Source of the DNA: Plasmopara viticola
Taxonomy: Eukaryota > Oomycota > Peronosporomycetes > Peronosporales > Peronosporaceae
Length of the DNA: 64,000 nucleotides
Reading direction: 5' to 3'
NCBI GenBank assembly: GCA_001695595.3
Contig: MBPM02000009.1
Location: 868,001 to 932,000 of the forward strand
Both the position numbers and the translations under genes were made by a program. Within the stretch, counting starts at the first letter, position 1. Each line of letters opens with the position of its first letter. This document shows, one piece after another, positions 55,580 to 64,000 of this stretch. Below the pieces are notes generated by a model, which searched no databases, had not been told where the DNA came from, and saw only the letters and a list, made by a program, of their open reading frames with translations.

Positions 55580-57320
55580 CATCGGTGAGCTATTGCCGAT
55601 CCCGAAATTTGGTTAGTAGATACGCGCGCATAAGCTTAGTTTGAACATAGTGCAGCTTCAGAATTTACGACGAACGAAATCCTTGACGAATTTGAGGCGC
55701 ATTTCAATGTGCTTCGCCCTTGATGACAAACCGTTACCGTCAATCTGACGGATAAAGCTTGCTTGTTGGCATTCGCCGCCATAGGAAGAGTCGACAATAG
55801 CCTTTTTTGTCAGTACCTTTTTAATCCGAAGAATTTTGCGAGCCGTTTCTGATGCTGCTACAAACTCAGCCCTAATCGTCAGGAACGATAAAACTTCTTA
55901 CTTCTTTCCGCTCAGCTCATCGACGTACCATTCGTTGCTCCGTTTAGATTCTTATGTTGTCCTTGCCCGCAGCAAGGTCAAAACCACTGAATTACTCCAG
56001 CGTAATCAATTTTTGCCTTTAGTACTCAAGCGTATCTTGAGTCGCGAGCTTTTGCCACCAGCGAGGTATCGCGCATTTTTTGGCAAGTTTTAATCTTGTA
56101 CACTCGGCGCATGTGCTTGTCGTGTGGCTTTATGGACCGCAAAAGCAATGTCTGGACGCATGCATTGTGCTTTTCAAAGCAGACGGTCGACTAGTTATTA
56201 GAACTAGCCGATACTTGGCAAACTGAATTTGGTGTTCAGTATGCACTTTCTGCGTGACTTCTTCAAAACAGTCGATATTCATTGGCGCTCGCATCGAGGT
56301 TGCCGATAGTATGCCGCACTTGCACAATATATCGCTAAGAGATCCTTCTGATGTAAGCCATGTGCATGTAACGCGAGTGCCCCAACTTGAATACCAAGTA
56401 ACTTCGACACTTGTTTGGACTATTTGATCGAAAGCAATGACATTGCAGCATTGAATTGCTTAGCTTCTGCAGCTTCTGTCGCTGTACGTAGACACCAACC
56501 ACCGAATCACTTGACTGCTGCGACGAGGAGCTTATCGCCGTAGATAGCATATTCTTAAACAAGGACTGCTTTGTCACGCTAAAAGTAAAGGCACATGTTT
56601 GAAATGTCTTGCGCTAAGCCTGCGTCTTTGTGCCTGCATGTGTTATTTGATCGCATAGTCGTTCCGACTCCTCCAAGTCATACAGGCTTTACTGTAGCTT
56701 CACTCGTATTGAAGTGTCTCGAGTTGTTCATGTTAAAATTTCATTACACATGGGTTGTGAAGCACAAATATAAAGTACTAGTTCTTTTCAGCCTTTACGC
56801 AGGCATTTATTTTCGCCATGCTTTGCCGGCGTCCTCTACGTCGCTGTAATTTTTTGAATCACCTGTACTGTCGACATCTCCATGACGTCGGCGAAGATAA
56901 GCGCATAATCTGCGCCAAAAACTTGCTCATAAGTGCACGTAATCACTCACGCTCTATCGCGCCGTTTGCATCGACTTTGGCTTTAAGCACCCGCTTACTC
57001 TACAGTAGCGTTGACGTCGCCGCCCTATTCGTGGGAGGTCAGCGTGCTTTTCACAATCACATGGTACCTACGCCTCAGCTGTTCCGAAGCCGGGGTCAAG
57101 TCGGAAACCTTGGCGCACTGTCGATGTCTATCGTTGGGCTAGTGACCTGATGTCGTGCGCACAAGAAGACAACTTTGGAAGTGGACATGTTTAGGACCTT
57201 AGTTTGCGACTTCGTGCTACTTCTAAGCCTGTCTTTGTAGAATATCGAATATCTTCTGGAACCCCCTAGAGAATCTTCTAGATTGTCTTACCCACGTCTT
57301 CTGTTTGTCATCGAAGACAC
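55580..57320 (-). mobile_element. Third Copia relic (RT to RNase H) with LTR-like sequence
   Basis: The minus strand of about 57130-55640 gives Copia-type pieces: near 57020-56860 a sequence with TYEQVFGADY as in the reverse transcriptase N-terminal region, and near 55860-55670 an RNase H segment (AEFVAASETARKILRI, then KAIVDSSYGG, AKHIEMRLKFVKDFV). Many stops interrupt it. At about 57165-57315 sequence similar to the LTR of the 10088-15049 element is seen (aagtg.acatgtttaggacctta, ttctaagcct, cttctagatt). The relic lacks gag and most of integrase. Its limits are approximate. Confidence 0.65.
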
Positions 57321-57666
57321 AAAGGCATTATTCGAATGTTGCCATTTTAAGTTGGAGCGTTACTAGGCCAATGCTCGACGAAACAGCACATTAAATTTGT
57401 AGGTTTGCGTATTACAAAGATGAGCTCATCACGGGATTTCGCATTACTTATTTGCGGCGTCTTCTTGTCTACACTCAAAGATACTTTTATCGTTAAATGA
57501 CAACTGGTTGTCAAGGTACAATAACTTCCACGTCAAAGTCCAAAAACAAGATAGTAGGTCTTGTTTTTTCAGAATTTATCGCATTTGTACGATTGTAGGT
57601 AGACTTGTCCTCACTTTGCGTTTTGTGAACCACTACTTGCCTTGGCTGTCCAGTGGATAGGATATC

Positions 57667-57811
57667 TGTTAATTTACACCGCTGAATGCACGTTGAACAG
57701 GCGGATGGCGTTACAGTATTATTGAATACGTCACAGTTTGTAATTACATATGGCAGCCGTTCGTTGGTCTAGATCAATGTATTCATTTCGGTTTTTCCCT
57801 TTTACTCAACA
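57667..57811 (+). repeat. Copia 5' LTR
   Basis: 145 bp, TGTTAAT to CTCAACA. It shares ttacatatggcagccgttc and ttcggtttttcccttttact-type sequence with 61911-62036. Confidence 0.75.
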
Positions 57812-57844
57812 GGTTAACAGCCGCTACAAGCCTTGCCTCACAAG

Positions 57845-60800
57845 CATCGCCCTCGCCTACTATGGATAAAAGTTGCACCGAATTCCTCCTAAGAAGTGGT
57901 GACTATTACCACTGGGAGTTTAACATGAGGATGACCCTGGCGCGGAAGGGTCTCCTGGGACACAACATGGCCGTCAAGGAAGAGAGTGACGTCACCGAGG
58001 CGTGACTAATCAATGATGTCAAGGCGCTAGGCATTATCGCTCAAGGTGTTGAGATCCATCACCAGACCAAGATTCGGTCGGCTACGCACGCTATGGAGGC
58101 GTGAGGAACCCTCGGCGAATTCTACAATCGCTCGACTGTTCACAATTGTGTGGTGATGACTCGACGACTACATAACTTCAAGATGGAAAGTGGGACAAGC
58201 ATGGCAGAGCATCTGGACTCTTTTGACGAACTAGTGGTTGGACTTCAGACTACGGAAGAGCCAATTGATGATTCACGCCAGCTGGTGGTACTTCTCAGCA
58301 GTCTACCTTTAGAGTAAGACTCGATTTCGTCGATTGTGGAGAATACGAGTGACAATACGTTGATTGGAGTCAAGGAGAAGCTGCTCAAAGAATCAGAGAA
58401 GTTGCAGAGGAAAGAAGCTACGGAAAAAGCGGTTTGCGTAAATGGAAATGCTAGAAGATTCAAAGGTGGACGGAACATTGGACGAAAGGGTGTTCTTCAA
58501 GCAATAACGGCGGATACAAGGGCAAGTGCTTCAACTGTGACGAGTTTGGATACATGAAGCAGAACTGCCCGGCCGGTAAAAGATTCAACGGCGACGACAC
58601 CGTGTTTGCTGTTGGTGAAAGGAAGTCATCTGGATGGCCGATTGACAGTGGAGCAACTTTTCACATGACTCCACAGAGAAAGGATTTGTTTGATTACTAA
58701 AGTCTCGAAGCTAACATCGAAGTTACGATTACAGACGGGAAGAAGTTGCTCGTCAAAGGAGCCGGCACGGTGAAACTGACTGGTTTGGACGGAATGGCCA
58801 TTCGCATGGCTGAAGTTCTGCACAATTCCGGACTCGACACAAGGTTGCTGTCAGTTGGCAAGCTGGCAGACCGTGGTGTGTGTGTGTGGATCTTACGTGT
58901 TCGTCATGCGTCATCTGGAACAAGAAGCAAGCAATCGCGTCTGGTACAAAAGTTGAAAAGTCGTGTTTCCTTGACTGTGAGCAAGAAGAAGTATGTCTCG
59001 TTGACCGGGGCTGACAATCAGTGGGAGCTTTGGCATGCACGCATGGGCCACCCCAGCAAGGATGCGCGGATCAGGACACAGCTATTAGCTAGTGGTATCC
59101 CAATTATCAAGCAAAGATTGAAAACATTGTTTGAAGGGCGAGCAGACGGTCACGGTGTATCCGTCTCGTTCGATGACAAAGACGACACGTGTGTTGGAGC
59201 TTGTTCACACAGATGTCAAGAGGCCAATGAGAACTTTCTCGAAGGTTGGTGTCAAGTACGTTCTTACTTTGTGAACGATTTTTCACGATATGTTGCGCTT
59301 TTTTTATCAAGAGCAAGAATGAAGTGGCTGACAAATTCAGGGAGTTCCTGACATTATACAAAAACCATTGGGGTGCACGACTAAGGTGTTTGCGATTCGA
59401 CAGCGGAACCAAGTTTGCTAACAAGAAAGTGGCTGGAATGTCTCGACAGAACGGCATTGTACGCCAGCGCTCCGCTAAATACAGTCCTCAGCAGAACAGA
59501 GTGGCGGAGTATATGAACAGGACTATCATGGAGAAAGCCCGCAGCATGTTACACTACAAGAGCGTTTCGATGGAATGGTGGGCGGAAGCGTAAATACAGC
59601 GATTTATTTAATTAATCGCCCCAGCAATACGGTCCATCCTGACATCACGCCGTACGAGCTAGCTTTCAAGATGAAGCCTAGAATGGATCACCTGCGCGTA
59701 TTTGGTTCGCAAGGCTACGCTCATACTGAAAATTTGGATCGGACCAAACTGGAACCCAAGATCTTCAAGTGTATGTTTCTCGGCTACGCAGAGAATGTCA
59801 AGGGCTATCGCGTGTTTGACTTGAAGAATGCCAATATTTAAGTGACCCGCTCTGTACCTGGATGAGCGTGAGGTGGGCGGCATTTACGACACGCAAGAGC
59901 TCAAGCCGGAACCAATTGTTCAAGTGATGAAGGATGGTGATGAAGTCAATTTTCACATCAAGTGGATCGACAGTCAGTTCCGGACGATCCCATGGGAGCT
60001 GTCGAAGAGACAGTCGAGGATATAGAAATGGGTGATGTGGATCGTACGTCAAGCGCCGTTGTACAGCGGCTAATGCCTTCAAAGAGCCCTGTACGAGACA
60101 GGCTTGAGCTAACGGAGTATCATCAACCGTTTTAAGTGCAACAAGAAGATCGTTTGGTGCTTTGGTCTGAATGGAGCAAACAAGAAGAAGACGTGAACCG
60201 GTGTTAATGCTAAGAAACGGCTCCGCTGACAGAGGGTCGACGGAAGGCAGTAAGGTCCCACCGACTCCGAAGCGTGCTAAAATTGACGAAGATAGACTGA
60301 TTACGGAAGCCGCTCTGCCTACGCCGTGAGTGTTGACGATATTACGGAATCATCGACTACGTATGTTTAGCAATGGCAATGTACGATGCAATAAAATGGC
60401 GTGAAGCAATGGATGCTGAACTTCGCTCTCAAGATGAGAATCAAACGTGGACATTGAAGCTACGAGGGGAGATTGGACGCACATCTGAATCACGATGGAT
60501 ATTTGCCAAGAAGCGTGATGAGAATGGCGCTATTGCGCGATACAAGGCACGACTGGTCGCGAAAAGTTTCAGCAGAAGTACGGCGTTGACTTTTTCGAGA
60601 CTTATTCCTCGGTAGCCAGGATAAATTCGATCCGGATAATCCTCGCAGTATGTGCTGAATGCGTCAATCAAATGGAACAACTGGACGTCGACACGGCTTT
60701 TCTCAAAGCGTGTTGACGGACAACGTTTTTATAAAAGTTCTGCTTAGGTGTCAACAATGCTCAAGGATACATATGTCAACTAAACAAGGCTATTTACGGA

Positions 60801-61895
60801 TTGAAGCAAGCAGCAAGTGCATGGAACAAGACAATACATCGTGTCTTCGTCAGGAATAGCTTTAAGAGTTACGGGGCACACCAATGTGTCTATTTCAAGA
60901 GCACTAAAGCAGGTTTTGCTTACGTTGGACCATATGTGGATGACATGATTATCGCGGCAAGAACCAGCAAAGAATTATATCAAGTAATTGAAGTACTCAA
61001 GAATGCTTTCAAGATAAAGAGGCTGGGCAAGGCGGAATTGATTTTGGGCATGGAAATCGATCACGACAGGTCAGTTGGAACGTTGACCATCAAACAAATT
61101 CGTTACATCGACGACGTGGTCATGCGATTTGGTCAACAAGATGCCAAGAGCATTAATAACCCGTGCGTATCAGAAATGAAGTTGTCGTCAAAGCAGTCAC
61201 CAACAACGGAAGAGGGACTGTTGACAATGCGGTCAAAGCCCTATAGCTCTTTGTTAGGATGCTTGCTGTACATAACGACATGCACTCGGCCGGATATTGC
61301 TTACGTGGTGACTCAGCTATAACGTTTTTTAAAAAAAACGCGGGACTACAACATTGGAGCGCAGCAATCCGAGTAGTTCTGTATCAGATACACGCGTCAA
61401 ATTGTTATCGTCTACCGAGGGAGTGGAAGCGTCGCGGTAAAAGCATACTCGGATGCAGATTGGGGCAGCAACTCGGTTGACAGACGCTCGGCCTCGGGAG
61501 TTTTGGTCATGATTGCGAGCGCGTCAGTGGTTTCCAAGTCGAAGTATTAGTGTGCAGTTGCACTGAGCTCAGCGGAAGCTGAGTATATGTCTCTCAGTGC
61601 ACACAATAAGTTCTTTAGACGCGGGCAATGTTAAAGGACATGGGTCACGAGCAATTTAAAGAAACACAGGCTTGAGAAGACAACCAAAGTGCTATTACGT
61701 TGGCCAATAACGCCGGTCACCATGCTAGGACGAAGCATTTGGACATCAAGCACCACTTTATTTGTGAAATTGTGCAATAAGGACTGTTGGAGATCAATTA
61801 TATCGACACGAAGAGTTAGCTTGCAGATATGCTGAAATATCTGCGCGAAGCCTCCGAAATCAAGACCAAGTCACCATCAAAGCACGCACAGCGTT
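57845..61895 (+). pseudogene. Copia gag-pol remnants
   Basis: In order: gag (about 57880-58500) with LGEFYNRST, DSFDELVVGL and SSIVENTSDN; a zinc knuckle CFNCDEFGYMKQNC near 58530; a protease DSGA motif (WPIDSGATFHMTP, about 58635-58675); GAG-pre-integrase (WELWHARMGHPSKDARI, about 59025-59075); integrase (about 59200-59590) with FDSGTKFANKK and PQQNRVAEYMNRTI; reverse transcriptase (about 60370-61325) with WIFAKKRDENG, GPYVDDMIIAA carrying the YVDD catalytic motif, LGMEIDHDRS and TRPDIAYVVTQL; and RNase H (61430-61880, with a H.K.DIK.H-type segment near 61735). Frame changes and stops are frequent throughout. Confidence 0.85.
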
Positions 61896-61910
61896 AGCGG
61901 TGAGTGGGAG

Positions 61911-62036
61911 TGTTAAATCTACACATGTTGAACACGCCGATGGCGTCACAGTATTCAAGAGAACGCCACATTTAGTAATTACATATGGCAGCCGTTCATT
62001 GGTAAATTCACTTCGGTTTTTACCTTTTACTCAACA
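61911..62036 (+). repeat. Copia 3' LTR
   Basis: 126 bp, TGTTAAA to CTCAACA, preceded by a purine-rich tract. The 5' LTR is about 19 bp longer through indels. Confidence 0.75.
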
Positions 62037-62037
62037 G

Positions 62038-62049
62038 TATCCCATCGTT
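62038..62049. repeat. Target-site duplication, left copy
   Basis: tatcccatcgtt, identical to 62373-62384. Confidence 0.85.
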
Positions 62050-62372
62050 TTTTCGGAAAAGGTTGGGACGCCCTCCTTCCAAGCGCGGGGGCTAAATACT
62101 CGCGCGCTTCGGGTAGGTGCTCTCGGGCATCTGCAGGTCTCTAACGAGTCTCACCCTCGACGCGACGGTCTCCAGCACCAGGGCGCCACCTGGGCTCTTA
62201 CCAAGTCAGAACTACACAAAATAATGGAAGACCCTCACGGCCTCGGTGCTGGCTGCACTGCCCGCCGAACGAGACCCGACGTATGCGGACACCACTCTAT
62301 GCCGTGGGCTAGCCATAGAGCCTAGCACGCGCATAATTTGGCAACGCGATAACGTAATACAATACAATACAA
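62050..62372 (+). mobile_element. SINE-like, internally deleted LINE derivative (copy 2)
   Basis: It is about 323 bp with the same three-block structure as 9345-9671, a pentamer tail in a variant form (aatac repeats), and a perfect 12-bp target-site duplication tatcccatcgtt at 62038-62049 and 62373-62384. It begins about 80 bp further upstream in the LINE 5' region than the LINE copy at 34849, so it keeps more of the 5' end. It inserted 1-2 bases outside the 3' LTR of the Copia element, so its target-site duplication contains part of the Copia flank. Confidence 0.85.
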
Positions 62373-62384
62373 TATCCCATCGTT
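62373..62384. repeat. Target-site duplication, right copy
   Basis: tatcccatcgtt, identical to 62038-62049. Confidence 0.85.
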
Positions 62385-62679
62385 GCGGTCATTTGTAGTG
62401 AAGCTACACCTCTACGCGTTCAACACGCGCTCTTTTCCAACAATGTGTGACTTTAACTAGGTATGTCTTTGAATGATAAAGATAGTTGCACATTTGAATC
62501 TGTAAGATAGTGTCAGACTTTATTATTTGCCATCTCGTTGTTTCGAACAAAGGCGAAGAATGCAAAAGTATCGTCAGCCGCTACATGAATTTTTACGCAA
62601 GAATTGGCTTTGGTATTAAAATGAAGCTCTTATGTCATCGTTTTTTTTCTGAGCTTGAAGCTTTGTCTTCTACAACATC
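62385..62679. other. Intergenic
   Basis: About 300 bp between the SINE-like insertion and the 3' end of the desaturase gene; a T-run at 62640-62648 is near the expected transcript end. Nothing else is seen. Confidence 0.4.
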
Positions 62680-63944
62680 TTAACCCATGTGGATGCTCAC
62701 CTGCTTACCCATCTTGCCCATGGTAGCGAGGTGTTCGAAATGGTCCGTCAGCGCCTTTTTGAACGTTGGAAGCACCGTGTACTTGACCTTGTATTTCTTG
62801 CAAACGTCCAAGATAATTGGAGCAATGGCGGGATAGTGATACTGCGAGACACCAGGGAAGAGATGGTGAGTCACTTGGTAGTTCAGCGCACCCGTCAAAA
62901 ATGCGGTGAGAAACGAGCCATGGGCATAGTCCACCGATGATTTAACCTGCGAAACAGCCCACTCATCCTCGATAGCAGTGCTTTCCTTATCACCGGCAGG
63001 ATAGTCGCACGCTGGGGAGACATGGCTGACCTGAAAGTTCAAGGCCAAGTACCAGCCCGTCACAAATTCGGCCAGAAAGAAGACACCCCAGAAGCGATTC
63101 GGATTGACCTGCAACAATACCAGGGGGATGTAGATGCGGTAAAAGGCCCAAAAGGCTTTCGACATGATCATCTCGGCCCAATCTCCAAGCGTAAGCGGGT
63201 TAACACGCTGCGGTCCATTCGAGAGCGCACTAAAGGTATCAACGACGTCTTGCACACGAAATTTGAGACCGAGAACGCCGTAGAGTGGCGGTAAGTAAAT
63301 GTGCTGGTATTTGTAAATGGGAAGCAGCACCTGACGATGAACGATACGACGGACGTCACTCTGAAAGTCTACAGGGAGGTCGGGGTCGGCACCAGCAACG
63401 TTTGTGTAGACGTGATGGCCCACAATGTGCTGATTAAGCCACGACACCATGTTGGCACCAGTCATCCAGTCCATCACAAAACGTCCAATGAGTCTCCAGC
63501 AAGTAGGACTGCTCGTAATAGCAGCGTGCGAGGCATCGTGCATCACGTGGAGCAGCGGAAGGGCTTGGCAGACCCCAAAAAGGACTCCCCACGCGTAGTG
63601 GGCGTAAATGGACTCTGACAATTGCTGGTTCATGCCCATATAAGCCACAGCACCAACGACGGCCACGAGCAACATGCGCCACAAACCCGGGTAAGGACTG
63701 CGCGGGTTTAAGTTCGTATCCTTAAAGTACTGATACACACGTTCGCGGCATTCTTTATAAAAGCCCGTGTCAGGTTTGTACGTCGGAAATTCAGCGCCTC
63801 CCACGAGTTTGCCGATAGCGTACTTGGCCAGGATCTTGTCGACACGGTTGGAAAACGGATGGTACATATCGAGCGTGGCAGTACACTCGCGTCCAGAATG
63901 CAATAGCACGAGCTCGCGGCCTCCAGGGTGGCGATCGACCCACT
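62680..63944 (-). CDS. Front-end (delta-5-type) fatty acid desaturase with cytochrome b5 domain, 5' exon missing
   Basis: The frame enters at an apparent splice acceptor (ctag at 63948-63945 on the minus strand) and runs to a stop at 62680, giving about 421 residues. The first residues are WVDRHPGGRELVLLHSGREC: HPGG is the haem-binding motif of a fused cytochrome b5 domain, whose first part should be in an upstream exon beyond 64000. The three histidine boxes are complete: HDASH, QHIVGHH, and QVTHHLFPG with Gln replacing the first His of box three, typical of front-end desaturases. Several membrane segments are visible. GADPDLPVDFQSDVRRI resembles oomycete and thraustochytrid delta-5 enzymes, which convert dihomo-gamma-linolenate or eicosatetraenoate to arachidonate or EPA. 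Delta-6 or delta-8 specificity cannot be excluded from sequence alone. No in-frame ATG precedes HPGG, which supports the missing-exon reading. Confidence 0.9.
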
Positions 63945-64000
63945 CTAGTAATTCAATTATCAATACTTTATAAGTTTATACGACAGCGAATGACAGGGAA

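Larger units (their letters stand above)
57667..62036 (+). mobile_element. Copia LTR retrotransposon, decayed, plus strand
   Basis: The 5' LTR (57667-57811) and 3' LTR (61911-62036) both begin TGTTAA and end actcaaca. A purine-rich tract (ggtgagtgggag) lies directly before the 3' LTR. Flanking pentamers are atatc (57662-57666) and gtatc (62037-62041), a target-site duplication with one mismatch. The LTRs differ by many substitutions and indels, so the insertion is old. Coding remnants follow gag-protease-integrase-RT-RNase H order. Confidence 0.85.

Noticed and set aside
1..64000. CRISPR arrays, bacterial operons, riboswitches
   Set aside because: The window is eukaryotic (spliced genes, LTR elements); no regularly spaced short repeats were seen.
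1..64000. tRNA or rRNA genes
   Set aside because: No clear A-box/B-box pair with cloverleaf or rRNA core sequence was recognised by eye; a covariance-model scan would be needed to be sure.

Overview
The window looks like nuclear DNA of an oomycete, most probably a biotrophic downy-mildew-type plant pathogen (Peronosporales). The evidence is a pair of secreted AA17-type copper oxygenase genes, a cluster of secreted WY-fold effector genes with degenerate RxLR/dEER leaders, a front-end fatty-acid desaturase, very small introns (about 55-71 bp) with GTACGT/GTAAGT-like donors, and a high load of Copia, LINE and hAT remnants. Genus is not decided by the sequence; the leader peptides resemble Plasmopara effectors, but that is only an impression.

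Layout. 1-2600: right part of a decayed hAT transposon. 2601-9331: gene-poor DNA with a diverged 0.3-kb repeat (2601-2884 and 7678-7971) and one intact WY effector gene (7447-6566, minus). 9332-9684: a SINE-like LINE derivative with a perfect target-site duplication. 10088-15049: a decayed minus-strand Copia element carrying a captured fragment of an NHL-repeat gene. 15177-15790: a wrecked paralogue of the 6.5-kb effector. 16.0-18.1 kb: nothing convincing. 18181-18453: a small secreted protein. 18637-28911: one four-exon gene for a VPS13-family lipid-transfer protein (about 3360 aa), then 29279-30777 a four-exon PDZ/fibronectin-III gene on the same strand. 31-37.5 kb: a three-member WY effector family, the third member broken by an early stop codon, with a LINE between members two and three. 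39-45.6 kb: two tandem AA17 genes 4.25 kb apart. 46994-47533: a small acidic protein of unknown function. 48025-51850: an importin-13/transportin-3-like karyopherin with at least 12 exons. 52-57.3 kb: gene-poor DNA with a strong hairpin and a third decayed Copia. 57667-62036: a decayed plus-strand Copia with recognisable LTRs, followed immediately by a second SINE-like copy. 62680 to the right edge: most of a delta-5-type front-end desaturase whose 5' exon lies outside the window.

Functionally the window alternates conserved housekeeping islands (VPS13, PDZ/FN3, karyopherin, desaturase), which appear relatively GC-rich, with AT-rich, repeat-laden stretches that hold host-interaction genes (WY effectors, small secreted protein, AA17 enzymes). 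The effector genes show duplication, shared promoter and 3' flank sequence, nonsense decay and nearby transposon insertion. This is the usual pattern of effector birth and death in such genomes.
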